Shown here: in pieces, positions 56,229-64,000 of the stretch | How positions within the stretch are numbered: the stretch's first letter is position 1 | Layout: each line of letters starts with the position of its first letter | Assembly: GCA_945872365.1 (NCBI GenBank) | Contig: CAMBZJ010000008.1 | Span: 1-64,000 of the forward strand | Reading direction: 5' to 3' | DNA from: Klebsiella pneumoniae | Lineage (GTDB): Bacteria; Desulfobacterota; Binatia; UBA12015 | Length of the DNA: 64,000 nucleotides | Notes under the pieces: model-generated | Told to the model about the DNA's origin: nothing | The model's database searches: none | What the model saw: the letters and a program-made list of their open reading frames with translations, nothing else | Program-made: the position numbers and the translations under genes

Positions 56229-57158
56229 ATGAGCAACGCGATCGAGTGGCCCGAGAAGACCCGGGAACTCCACAGCCACCACTTCGACTCCACGATCTGG
56301 AACGACATCGCGTTTCGCGACGACGACGTCGTCATCGCCACCTACGCCAAGTCGGGCACGACGTGGATGCAACAGATCGTCGCCCAACTGCTCTTCGACG
56401 CCGACCCCGGCGTCGCCGTGGCCGAGATGTCGCCGTGGGTCGACCTGCGGGTACCGCCCAAGGCGGTGAAGCTGCCGCTGCTCGAGGCGCAGACGCACCG
56501 GCGCTTCATGAAGACCCACCTCCCGGTCGATGCGCTGCGGTTCGCCCCGCAGGCGAAGTATCTCTACGTTGGCCGTGACGGACGCGACGTCGTCTGGAGC
56601 ATGTACAACCATCACGTCAACGCGAACCAGTCGTGGTACGACGCGCTCAACGACACCCCGGGGCGCGTCGGTCCCCCCATCGAGCCGCCGCCGGCCGACA
56701 TCCGGCAATACTGGCGGGAATGGTTCGATCGTGACGGCCATCCGTTCTGGCCGTTCTGGGAAAACGTGCGGAGTTGGTGGGCGATCCGCGACCTGCCCAA
56801 TGTGAAGTTCGTCCACTTCGCCGACCTGAAGAAGGACATGGCGGGGGAGATCCGCGGGATCGCGGACTTTCTCGGCATCGACATCGACGAAGCGCGGTGG
56901 GACGACATCCTGACGCATTGCTCGTTCGAGTGGATGAAGAAGAACGCCACGAAGACCGTCCCCCTCGGCGGCGCCTTCTGGGACGCCGGGGCCGAGGTGT
57001 TCATCAACAAGGGCGTCAACGGGCGGTGGACCGAGTCGCTCACCCCGGCCGAGGCGGCGGCCTACGAGGAGCGCAGCCGGGCCGAACTCGGCGACGCCTG
57101 CGCCCGGTGGCTTGCGGTCGGCGGCCCCGTCAAGAGCTCGGTGAGCCCGCGGGGATGA
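56229..57158 (+). CDS. PAPS-dependent sulfotransferase (Sulfotransfer_1)
   Basis: The 309-residue protein resembles cytosolic-type sulfotransferases. The 5'-phosphosulfate loop is TYAKSGTTWMQQI, the 3'-phosphate motif YVGRDGRDVVWSMYNH, and the C-terminal KGVNGRWTESLT corresponds to the RKGxxGDW loop. It transfers sulfate from PAPS to a hydroxyl or amine acceptor. No membrane segment. PAPS could come from the cysC product at 30487; acceptor unknown. ATG 56229 follows GGAGG. Confidence 0.92.
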   Translation: MSNAIEWPEKTRELHSHHFDSTIWNDIAFRDDDVVIATYAKSGTTWMQQIVAQLLFDADPGVAVAEMSPWVDLRVPPKAVKLPLLEAQTHRRFMKTHLPVDALRFAPQAKYLYVGRDGRDVVWSMYNHHVNANQSWYDALNDTPGRVGPPIEPPPADIRQYWREWFDRDGHPFWPFWENVRSWWAIRDLPNVKFVHFADLKKDMAGEIRGIADFLGIDIDEARWDDILTHCSFEWMKKNATKTVPLGGAFWDAGAEVFINKGVNGRWTESLTPAEAAAYEERSRAELGDACARWLAVGGPVKSSVSPRG

Positions 57159-57181
57159 GCGGCGGCGCAGGCCCTGGCCTC

Positions 57182-57202
57182 GTCCGGCCCCTTCGGCCGG
57201 GC
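57182..57202. terminator. Hairpin after the sulfotransferase gene
   Basis: GTCCGGCC (57182-57189) pairs with GGCCGGGC (57195-57202) including one G-T pair, with a five-base loop. It follows the sulfotransferase stop by 23 bases and has no T-run. Confidence 0.4.
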
Positions 57203-57213
57203 CATCTGCACGA

Positions 57214-57243
57214 TTGACCCCACCCGCCCGCGTGCCGTACTCG
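57214..57243 (+). promoter_or_regulatory. Candidate promoter for the DUF4345 gene
   Basis: TTGACC (57214-57219) and TACTCG (57238-57243) are 18 bases apart. Transcription would start almost at the ATG (57249), so the mRNA could be leaderless; no ribosome-binding site is visible. The -10 is weak. Confidence 0.25.
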
Positions 57244-57248
57244 GGCCC

Positions 57249-57617
57249 ATGGACCTGCGACGCCTCTTCCTTGCCGCCAACGCTCTCCTCTGGATCCTCT
57301 ACGGCCTGTTCTGCCTCGCCCGTCCTGGCTTCCTCGACGAGGCGGCCGGGATCGTCGCACGCACGACCACCGCGACCACCGAACTCCGTGCGATGTACGG
57401 TGGCCTGCAGGTCGCGATCGGGGCCATGGCGGCGGCCGCGCTGCTGCGGCCGGCACTCGAAGGCGCGGCAATCGGTGCAATCGGATCGCTCGCCGCGGGG
57501 CTGTTCACCGGGCGCGCGATCGGCGCGCTCGTCGACGGCGGGTTGTCGAGTTACACGGTCGGCGCACTCATGCTCGAGAGCACGCTCGCCTTCCTCTCGC
57601 TCCGGCTACTGCGCTGA
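57249..57617 (+). CDS. DUF4345-type small membrane protein
   Basis: The 122-residue protein has four hydrophobic helices: LFLAANALLWILYGLFCL, LQVAIGAMAAAALL, AAIGAIGSLAAGLFTG and VGALMLESTLAFLSL. The segment TTELRAMYGGLQVAIG is the characteristic core of the DUF4345 family (unknown function). The gene stands alone after the sulfotransferase and ends 46 bases from the convergent methyltransferase gene. Confidence 0.8.
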   Translation: MDLRRLFLAANALLWILYGLFCLARPGFLDEAAGIVARTTTATTELRAMYGGLQVAIGAMAAAALLRPALEGAAIGAIGSLAAGLFTGRAIGALVDGGLSSYTVGALMLESTLAFLSLRLLR

Positions 57618-57663
57618 CGAGCCGCGGGCGGGGATGCGTCGCCGGCGCGACCCGCGCGCACGC

Positions 57664-58650
57664 CTAACGCGAACCCAGCACCCGGCCGCGCAACTCGCCC
57701 AAGCGCGAGGCGAGCCAGCGCTTCGCGTCCTGCCCGCGCAACCCGAAAAGCTCGGTGCGCTGCGCCTCGAGACAGCGGTCCTTCTCGGCGATCCAGCCCT
57801 CGGCGAAGCGCTCCGTCCGCTCGGCCGCACGGGCGCGCGGCGTCATGAACTCAGCCGCGGCGATCCCGGGCTCGACGGCCTCGAGCACGAGCACGTACTC
57901 CGAGAGGCAGCCCTTGGTCAGCGAGACGTCGAGGAGCCGCAGTGCCAGTCCCGACTCGGTCGCGGATCGCCGCAGCAGCGCGATCATCGAGTCGTAGCTG
58001 AAGACGTGCTGGTGGATGTTGTCGTCGCGGTGGCGTTCGAGGACCGCGAGCGCTGCCGCCTCGTTCGCGCCGAGCAGTGCACGCGTCGGCTCGTCGAGAT
58101 CGAGGGTGCCGGTCGCCCACATCGTCTCGAGCACTCTCCGCAGGCTCTCGGGGTCGGGAAAGAGGCCCGGGTTCCAGGCGAGCGCGAAGGCTAGGATGTG
58201 CTCGTCGACGCTGCGGCGACGCGACGCGGCCGCGTCGTCGATCAGGTGCTGGACCGGCGTGATCGCGCGCACCCGGTCCAGGCAGTGCTGCGGCGCCGGG
58301 AACGCCATGTAGAGGATCCCGCCACTGCGGAGTTTGCGACGCCAGAGCCGCAGCGTCCCGAGCGGGTCGACCAGGTGCTCGACGACGTGGTTCGCGACGA
58401 TGAAGTCCTGGCTCGCGTCGGGGATCGGCGCGAGTTCCTCCGCGGACGCGACGACTCCCACCTCGACCAGTTCCGCCACGTCGGGGAAGGCACGGCGCAA
58501 TTCCTCGGTCGTCAGGGTGTCGACATAGACCACCTTCGCCTGCCCCGCGGGCACCCGCAGCGGTGCGTCGAGCGCGCCGATCTCAAGGCCGGAGCCCGAG
58601 AGATAGGGGACGAAAAACTCGCGGTTGGTTCGAATGTCGAGCGTGGGCAT
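57664..58650 (-). CDS. Class I SAM-dependent methyltransferase
   Basis: The 328-residue protein opens with SGSGLEIGALDAPLRVPAGQAKVVYVD, the SAM motif I form found in methyltransferases of glycan gene clusters. FIVANHVVEHLVDPLGTLRLWRRKLRSGGILYMAFP is the methyltransf_11-type motif IV-V. The C-terminal third is charged and helical. Acceptor unknown. ATG 58650 starts MPTLDIRTNREFF. The 190 bases upstream to the orphan permease gene contain no clear promoter. Confidence 0.85.
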   Translation of the reverse strand: MPTLDIRTNREFFVPYLSGSGLEIGALDAPLRVPAGQAKVVYVDTLTTEELRRAFPDVAELVEVGVVASAEELAPIPDASQDFIVANHVVEHLVDPLGTLRLWRRKLRSGGILYMAFPAPQHCLDRVRAITPVQHLIDDAAASRRRSVDEHILAFALAWNPGLFPDPESLRRVLETMWATGTLDLDEPTRALLGANEAAALAVLERHRDDNIHQHVFSYDSMIALLRRSATESGLALRLLDVSLTKGCLSEYVLVLEAVEPGIAAAEFMTPRARAAERTERFAEGWIAEKDRCLEAQRTELFGLRGQDAKRWLASRLGELRGRVLGSR

Positions 58651-58840
58651 GTTCACTCCGGCGGCGGCGATCGGGCCGCGCCGGCGGCGGCGGCGTCGAC
58701 GACGCTGACGTCGCCGATCACGCCCGGCGGACCCAACGGCGACGACCGACGTAGACCCTATCGGCCGACGGGTCGCCGGTGCAAATCTCGACGCCGTGCA
58801 GCAGCGAGGACGACCCTTGAATGCACCGCCGGGACACGGC

Positions 58841-59938
58841 TCAGCGCGTGGCGAAGCGCGCGCGGAAGAGGCGGAACCCGACCGCGAGCAGGATCGCACC
58901 CTGCAGGAAGAGGAGGCCCGAAGGGCGCAACACCGCGGCGAGGCCTCGGTCGCGCAGCACGAGATCGACGAGTCCGCCCATCGCCCAGCGCGAGGGTGTC
59001 CAGTCGGCGAGCGCCCGCATCCAGCCGGGTTCGACGTGGAGCGGCCACCACAACCCGCCGATCGCGGCGATCGGCAGGACGAGTGCGAGTGCGATCGGCA
59101 ACGCCTGCTCCAGCGAGCGCGCGAGCCCGGCCGCGAGGGCGCCCAGGCCCACGGCCGCAAACGAGATGGCGGCGACCAGCAGGAGCAGTGCCGCCGGCGA
59201 CGTGCCGAGCGAGATGCCGAAGACGAGTGCTCCCCAGGCGAGCAGTGCGAGCAGTTGGACCGCGCCGACGACCATCCGCGACGCGGCCTTGGCGAGCAGG
59301 ATCCCGGTGAAGCCGACCGGCGCGACGAGCAGTCGGTGGATCAGCCCCGACTTCGCCTCGACCTGCAGGGCGGCCGCCGTCGCATAGACCACCGAGAGCA
59401 GCGTGAACATGACCGCGAAGCCCGGTACGTTCTGCTCGTGGGACCGCCGCGCGATCCGGGCGCCGGTCAGATTCGTCTCGTGGACTTCGAGTCGCGGATT
59501 GCCCACCGGGTCGGCGATCTCGGCGGCGTCGCGGCTCGTCAGGAGGAGCGCCACCTTGACGCGGTTCACGCCGACGCCCTCGGCCGGGTCGGTCAGCAGG
59601 AGGATGTCGCTCGGTCGACCCTGCAGGTAGCGCTTGCTCAGGCCCTCGGGGAACACGACCGCGGCGGCCGCACGACCGCGGTCGCGGACCATCGCCTCGG
59701 CTTCCGCGCGCGAGGTCTCCAGCACGTCGGCATGCTCGCGCAGCAGCTTCACGAAGGTGCGAGCAACGGGTCCCTGGTCGTCGTCGACGACCGGGACGAG
59801 CAGCGGCGGGCGCTTGCTGCTCTGGTAGCGGGCGGCGCTGAAGACCGTGATGAAAAGGATCGGACCGAGCAGGAGCCAGACCACCGCACCCCGGTCGCGC
59901 AGCAGCAGGCGCAGCTCGTTCAGGAACACCGCGCTCAA
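58841..59938 (-). CDS. ABC-2 type transporter permease, orphan paralogue
   Basis: The 365-residue permease is the same length as that at 91-1188 and plainly homologous: VPVVDDDQGPVARTFVKLLREHAD, VFPEGLSKRYLQG, EQNVPGFAVMF, LLVAPVGFTGILLAK and LVDLVLRDRGLAA. One N-terminal helix, a periplasmic domain and about five C-terminal helices are present. No ATPase gene adjoins it here; it lies 70 bases after the sulfotransferase stop and may share that operon. Either it uses an ATPase encoded elsewhere (possibly that at 1855-2793), or its partner lies outside the window. Confidence 0.85.
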   Translation of the reverse strand: MSAVFLNELRLLLRDRGAVVWLLLGPILFITVFSAARYQSSKRPPLLVPVVDDDQGPVARTFVKLLREHADVLETSRAEAEAMVRDRGRAAAAVVFPEGLSKRYLQGRPSDILLLTDPAEGVGVNRVKVALLLTSRDAAEIADPVGNPRLEVHETNLTGARIARRSHEQNVPGFAVMFTLLSVVYATAAALQVEAKSGLIHRLLVAPVGFTGILLAKAASRMVVGAVQLLALLAWGALVFGISLGTSPAALLLLVAAISFAAVGLGALAAGLARSLEQALPIALALVLPIAAIGGLWWPLHVEPGWMRALADWTPSRWAMGGLVDLVLRDRGLAAVLRPSGLLFLQGAILLAVGFRLFRARFATR

Positions 59939-60008
59939 CGCCGGCTCCGCTGCAGAAGGCTTCGCGACGGAGTCCGGTTCACCCCGTCACCCCGGGCGAC
60001 CGGATTCG

Positions 60009-61241
60009 TCAGAGCCCGAATCGCCGAGCGTAGGCGCCATAGCGAGCCGTCTCCTCCTCGGCGTCGAGACCGAATTCGTCGAGGGAGTATTGGTGGCGCC
60101 CACGGCGATCCTTGGGGTTCTCGGCGAGATAGGCGCGCATCCGGCCCTCGAAGGCCGGGGTGAACTCCACGTCGAAGGCCTCGTAGATCCCGCGCACGAC
60201 TCCGACGGGGTCACGCATGAGGTCGCGGTACAGTACGTCGAACACCCGGCGGGGCGCGATGGCGCCCGCGTCGCGGGCGCGCAGGGCCCGTTCGAGTCCG
60301 CTCCACCAGCGGCGCGTCATCTCCGCGCCGACCCCGACCGGATCGACCTCGTCGCTGAAGACGCTGCGCAGCGCGACCGTCAGGCTCGCGAGCGAACCGA
60401 CCACTTCGAGCGGGGCGCGATGGGTAAAAACGAGTCCCGCGTCCGGGTAGTTGGCCACCAAGGCCTCGATGCCGAAGAGATGGGCGGGAGCCTTGAGCAC
60501 CCAGTGCGGCGACGGCGCACCCCAGTCCAGGTGCTGCAGGAAGCGGCGGTGCCAGTGGTAGGAAGCCGTCAGGTCATGCGCCTCGAGCCACGTCTCGTAG
60601 GACGGAACGTGGTACATGGTCTGGAACTGGAGGCCGAGGAAGCAGTGGCTCGAGATGACGAGACACTCCTCGGGCAGCAACGCCCCGGTCGGATGGATCT
60701 TCTGGAACTCCGGGGCGAGCCGATGAAACCAGCGGATCTGGCGGTCGGCCAGTCCGATGCGGGGATCGCGCCCGGCAAGGCTGCGCCGCGGCGGCGGCGA
60801 CGGGTACATCATCTCCCACCCAAGCGGCGCGCGGGCCGCGGGATCCTGAGCGAGCAACCCGTGCAGCAGCGTCGTGCCAGTGCGCGGGAGGCCGGTCACG
60901 AAGATCGGCCGGCGGATCGGCTGGCCGGCGATCTCGGGATGGCGCCGCAGATCGTCCTGCATGCGCAGTCGGCTCGAGAGCAGGCGCACGATGTCCTTGC
61001 GGGCCGCGATGCGCCCGACCAGGTTGAGCCCAGCCTCCGCTTCGAGAGAGGCGACGACGCGACCGAGCGGCTCGCGGAAAGCGTCGTCGCCGAAGTCCTC
61101 GAGCCCGGTGCGACGACGCGCGGAATCGACGAACGCATCCACGTCGAGCCGAACCAGCGGAAGACCGGCCCGCGTCGCCGCACGGCCGCCCTGGTTCAGC
61201 GCCCGGAAGAGCGCCGGCCCCTGGAATCGCGCCGGGATCAA
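60009..61241 (-). CDS. Sulfotransferase family protein (Sulfotransfer_3)
   Basis: The 410-residue protein has the phosphosulfate-binding loop PIFVTGLPRTGTTLLHGLLAQDP after an about 100-residue N-terminal helical region. The 3'-phosphate motif is LVFTHRAPLEVVGSLASL, with KAPAHLFGIEAL between. The start is TTG 61241: it overlaps the upstream stop as TTGA and is preceded by GGGGAGGAGG. It is the third gene of the CDP-alcohol phosphotransferase/HpnL-like/sulfotransferase run. A lipid acceptor is an inference from these neighbours. Confidence 0.9.
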   Translation of the reverse strand: MIPARFQGPALFRALNQGGRAATRAGLPLVRLDVDAFVDSARRRTGLEDFGDDAFREPLGRVVASLEAEAGLNLVGRIAARKDIVRLLSSRLRMQDDLRRHPEIAGQPIRRPIFVTGLPRTGTTLLHGLLAQDPAARAPLGWEMMYPSPPPRRSLAGRDPRIGLADRQIRWFHRLAPEFQKIHPTGALLPEECLVISSHCFLGLQFQTMYHVPSYETWLEAHDLTASYHWHRRFLQHLDWGAPSPHWVLKAPAHLFGIEALVANYPDAGLVFTHRAPLEVVGSLASLTVALRSVFSDEVDPVGVGAEMTRRWWSGLERALRARDAGAIAPRRVFDVLYRDLMRDPVGVVRGIYEAFDVEFTPAFEGRMRAYLAENPKDRRGRHQYSLDEFGLDAEEETARYGAYARRFGL

Positions 61242-62266
61242 GGCGCCTCCTCCCCGGCAAAAGAGCCGATACCGGCCATGCCGACTTCGGCCTGCCATGC
61301 GACCAGGCCGGGCAGCCCCAGCAGCAGGTCGCGCGCGCGCTTGCTCAGGGAGAGTGCGAGACAGGTCTCCGGGGGGATTCCGAGCGCGCCCCCGAGGACC
61401 AGGTAACCGCCCTCCTGGACTCCCAAGGCCCCGGGCACCGCGAAGGCGGCCGCCCGGACCGCCTGCACCAGGCTCTCGAGAATCAGCGCGCTCGGCACGT
61501 TGGCCGGGATACCCAAAAAGCGCAGGGCGAGCCAGACCTCCCCCGCCCCGGCGAGCCAAGCCGCGAGGTGCCACCCGAAGGACCGGCGGAGCGCGCGCCG
61601 GTCCGCATAGAGTTCCCCGATCGACCGGTCGAGTTCCTCGGCCCGCACGCCGAGCGATGCGCCCCGCACCCGGTCCGTCATGCGCCCGAGGAGGCGCGCG
61701 CCCGGGCCGAACAGGCCCCGTCGCTGCAGGAGGAAGAAGCCGCCCACCATGCCGGCCATCAGGACGGCCCCCAGCGCCGCCACGAGGCTGAGACGCCCGG
61801 CGCCGATGCGCCCGACCAATATCACCACTCCGAGAAACGAGAACGCGACCAGACTGAGCGCGACGAGCGTCATATCGACGACGACGCTCGCACCGGCCGG
61901 CCCCGAGCGGACCCCGCGTCGGCGAAGCATGCCGGCACGCACGATGATCCCGCCGATCTGCAGCACCGGAAGGAGCGAGTTCACCGACTCGCCGATCCAG
62001 CGGCCCCGGACGAATTCCGCCGCGGGCGGCCGCTCCGACGGTGGAACGAGCGCGCGCCAGCCGAAGGCGTCGAGCACGAGCGGCACCAGATGGAAGGCGG
62101 CGACGACGAGAAGCCCACCACCCGCCACGCGGAGCGCGGCGAGCACGTCCCCGAAGCCATGCCAAGCGATGATGCCAGTGAAGAGCGCGATCCCGACCGC
62201 GAGGCCCAAGCCGAAGGCGCCGCGCTTCTTCGCGGGGCTGCCGTCGCCGGCCCCGGCGGAGGTCAT
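61238..62266 (-). CDS. HpnL/LPG-synthase-TM-like integral membrane protein
   Basis: The 342-residue protein has about seven to eight helices and the UPF0104/lysylphosphatidylglycerol-synthase transmembrane pattern. RGRWIGESVNSLLPVLQIGGIIVRAGML lies in the first half and SLVQAVRAAAFAVPGALGVQEGGYLVLGGALGIPP in the second. Relatives include HpnL of hopanoid clusters and LPG flippase domains. It overlaps genes on both sides by four bases (ATGA upstream, TTGA downstream), so it is translated with a CDP-alcohol phosphotransferase and a sulfotransferase. A lipid-translocating role is inferred. Confidence 0.85.
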   Translation of the reverse strand: MTSAGAGDGSPAKKRGAFGLGLAVGIALFTGIIAWHGFGDVLAALRVAGGGLLVVAAFHLVPLVLDAFGWRALVPPSERPPAAEFVRGRWIGESVNSLLPVLQIGGIIVRAGMLRRRGVRSGPAGASVVVDMTLVALSLVAFSFLGVVILVGRIGAGRLSLVAALGAVLMAGMVGGFFLLQRRGLFGPGARLLGRMTDRVRGASLGVRAEELDRSIGELYADRRALRRSFGWHLAAWLAGAGEVWLALRFLGIPANVPSALILESLVQAVRAAAFAVPGALGVQEGGYLVLGGALGIPPETCLALSLSKRARDLLLGLPGLVAWQAEVGMAGIGSFAGEEAP

Positions 62267-62877
62267 GCGCCTCCCGCAGCGTCTTCGCGGCGGACGCGAA
62301 GGAGTTGCGCGACGGTCAGCGCGGCGAAGATCGGCGCACCCACCCCGGCTGCGGCGACGAACCAGCGCAATCCGCCGAACCAGGTGATCGGGGCGACCAA
62401 GTACAGGATGTCCTCGATCTCGAACGCACCCGCCGACGGTTGCCGGAACCCGACCTCCGCGCCGCGACGGCGCGCGAGTTCGCTGCGCGACCGGAAGATG
62501 ACGATCAGGGCCGCGCCTGAGAGAAGGCCCAGGACCGGTGCGACGCCGCCGAGCGGCCCGTGGCGCAGCCCGAGGCCCATGCCGACGAAGGTCGCGAGCT
62601 TGACCATGAGATCGGCGACGCGATCGTAGACGTGCCCGAACTCCGAGGTCTGCCCGGTGGCGCGGGCAAATTCCCCGTCGGCGTGGTCGAGCAGCATGGA
62701 CACCGCGTAGAGCAGCGCGCCGAGGTTGGCCTGGTGGTATCCCCCGTGCGCGAAGCACAGGGCCCCGAGCAGGCCGCCCCCGAGGGCAACGGTGGTGATG
62801 TGGTTGGGGCGCAGTCCGGTACCACGCAACGGCAGCACCAAGGCCTCGGCGACCCTGCTGTCAATCGTCTTCGCCAA
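62263..62877 (-). CDS. CDP-alcohol phosphatidyltransferase family protein
   Basis: The 204-residue membrane enzyme carries the complete motif D-x2-DG-x2-AR-x8-G-x3-D-x3-D (DHADGEFARATGQTSEFGHVYDRVAD). This motif binds two metals and transfers a CDP-linked phospho-alcohol head group or lipid. About six helices surround it. Head group and acceptor cannot be read. TTG 62877 is preferred because GGAGG lies seven bases before it; GTG 62883 would place that site too close. It heads the overlapping three-gene run. Confidence 0.88.
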   Translation of the reverse strand: MAKTIDSRVAEALVLPLRGTGLRPNHITTVALGGGLLGALCFAHGGYHQANLGALLYAVSMLLDHADGEFARATGQTSEFGHVYDRVADLMVKLATFVGMGLGLRHGPLGGVAPVLGLLSGAALIVIFRSRSELARRRGAEVGFRQPSAGAFEIEDILYLVAPITWFGGLRWFVAAAGVGAPIFAALTVAQLLRVRREDAAGGA

Positions 62878-62953
62878 CCCCACCCCTCCCCCGGACGGCC
62901 CGCTTCTAGCACCACCCTCGGTACCGCGTCGAGGCCGCGCCGCTTGGCCGAGG

Positions 62954-64000
62954 TCAGGCGGGCGCGTGCGGCCGTCGAGCGAGTTCCTGCAGGATGCGCG
63001 CATGCTCCGCGCGCGTCAGGCGATAGCGCGACAGGAACACGAGCGTCATCAGCCACAGACCGAACAGGCCGGGTCCGACGATCCAGCCGAGAGCGGTCGC
63101 CTGCTCCGGGGCGACCACCGGCGGCGGCTCGCCCGGGGTCGGGCGCGGAAAGTGGATGAGATCGAGCGCCAAGCCGGCGAGGAAGGTGCCCACGCCGGTC
63201 GCCGCCTTCGCCGAGAAGGCGATCGCCGAGGAGAAGATTCCCTCGCGTCGACTGCCGTGTTCGAGCTCGTTCTGGTCGATCGTGTCGCTGATCATCGACC
63301 CGATCAGGATGCCGATCGACACGGCGCACGCGACCATGAACGCCGAGTGCGCGACCAGCACCGCGAGCAGGCGCGAGCTGCCGTTGGCCGGCATCAGGCC
63401 CGCCAGGCGCAGGAAGACCGGCAGCGGCCCGACGAAGACCGCCGCCGTCGCGAGTGCCAGCGCGGCGTGACGCTTGTCGAACCTCACGCTGATCGGCCGC
63501 GCGAGGGCCGCGCCCACGGCGACCCCCATGACCAGCGCGGGAACGAAGGCCGCGAGCTGCTCAGGCGCGAATTCCCAGAAGTACGAGTTCAGGTAGAGAC
63601 CGAAGATGTCGGTGAAGGCACCGCCGACCGAGGCGAAGAGCGAGGCGACGACCAAGGTCCGGTAGGACGGGTTGCCGAGGGCCTCGCCGACCTCCGCGCG
63701 CAGCCGTCGCAGGCTGAACGGACCGGCGGACGGCGGACTCCTGAGCCCGGGAATCAGGCGATGGGTGCCAAGTGCACACAGGAAGATCGCCGAGCCGATC
63801 ATCGCCGCCCCGGTCGCCGACCAACTCGCGTAGCCGGCGCGGTTGCGCAGTCCGTCGGCGAGTTTTGCGCCCGGCGCCATCAGCCACAGGTAGGCGAGAA
63901 GCGTGATCACGACCGCCCCGGTCCAGCCGAAGAGATGGCGCCACGCGAGCAGCGAGGTGCGCTCGTCGTAGTCGGGCGTGAGCTCCGCCACGAGGGAGTT
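62954..64000 (-). CDS. MFS/GPH (MelB-like) transporter, 5' end beyond window
   Basis: Partial: 348 residues lie inside the window and the frame continues past its right edge. The first visible residues NSLVAELTPDYDERTSL match the conserved loop after helix 4 of glycoside-pentoside-hexuronide:cation symporters. About eight helices follow, plus SDTIDQNELEHGSRREGIFSSAIAFSAKAATG, the family's C-terminal-half loop. Transported substrate unknown. It is 76 bases upstream of the CDP-alcohol phosphotransferase gene and probably in the same operon. Confidence 0.88.
   Translation of the reverse strand, partial: NSLVAELTPDYDERTSLLAWRHLFGWTGAVVITLLAYLWLMAPGAKLADGLRNRAGYASWSATGAAMIGSAIFLCALGTHRLIPGLRSPPSAGPFSLRRLRAEVGEALGNPSYRTLVVASLFASVGGAFTDIFGLYLNSYFWEFAPEQLAAFVPALVMGVAVGAALARPISVRFDKRHAALALATAAVFVGPLPVFLRLAGLMPANGSSRLLAVLVAHSAFMVACAVSIGILIGSMISDTIDQNELEHGSRREGIFSSAIAFSAKAATGVGTFLAGLALDLIHFPRPTPGEPPPVVAPEQATALGWIVGPGLFGLWLMTLVFLSRYRLTRAEHARILQELARRPHAPA

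Overview
This is 64 kb of very GC-rich chromosome from a Gram-negative bacterium. Outer-membrane functions are present (LolA, MlaC-like, TolC-like, MltB-like, several lipoproteins). The block rpmE-prfA-prmC-murA-hisD plus hisB-H-A-F, and serA next to purA, resemble gene orders of deltaproteobacterial lineages (Desulfobacterota, Myxococcota, Binatota). DUF1329 and sulfotransferase genes are also common there. The assignment is an inference from gene content only. No rRNA, tRNA, CRISPR array, insertion sequence or prophage was recognised, and no gene-free stretch exceeds 300 bases.

Layout. 91-2793 (minus): ABC ATPase, an MlaC-like periplasmic protein and an ABC-2 permease. 2905-7014 (minus): class V aminotransferase, serA and purA, for serine and purine synthesis. 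7176-11361 (plus): TolC-family protein, ABC ATPase and permease, an efflux operon without an adaptor gene. 11470-13154 (minus): folE and an APH-fold protein with altered catalytic residues. 13321-16400 (minus): dksA-like gene and a glycerate kinase-isocitrate dehydrogenase fusion. 16495-23058 (minus): RNase J, FtsK, LolA, YajQ, RimO. 23327-28981: ssb, radC, an RlmI-like methyltransferase, moaC, a beta-CASP hydrolase and cysQ. 29122-32807 (plus): mltB, cysC, nitroreductase, trxB. 32890-35605 (minus): CDF transporter, a small membrane protein and a broken molybdopterin oxidoreductase. 35675-38517 (minus): hisB-H-A-F. 39288-46039 (minus): glpK, rpmE, prfA, prmC, murA, hisD. 46216-52943: DUF1329, cyclophilin, Tat phospholipase C, CobS-like protein, esterase, cytoplasmic sulfite-oxidase-fold protein. 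53007-57617 (plus): nucleotidyltransferase, TPM protein, LemA, a stand-alone GyrB-type TOPRIM protein, sulfotransferase, DUF4345. 57664-64000 (minus): MFS transporter (cut by the window edge), CDP-alcohol phosphotransferase, HpnL-like protein, sulfotransferase, orphan ABC-2 permease and a methyltransferase.

Genes are packed tightly. Many minus-strand neighbours overlap by four bases, with the start codon embedded in the upstream stop (NTGA). All four variants occur: ATGA, GTGA, TTGA and, unusually, CTGA. CTGA is the only sensible start for prmC and for the kinase-dehydrogenase fusion. Several gene ends carry perfect GC-rich hairpins with no T-run.

Most notable are: a 275-residue protein equal to the C-terminal half of GyrB with all TOPRIM acids and a clamp-binding-like QLPLF motif; the kinase-dehydrogenase fusion; an overlapping CDP-alcohol phosphotransferase/flippase-like/sulfotransferase operon that could make a sulfated lipid; an MlaC-like protein inside an ABC-2 exporter operon; and an APH-fold protein that has lost both classical catalytic-loop residues.
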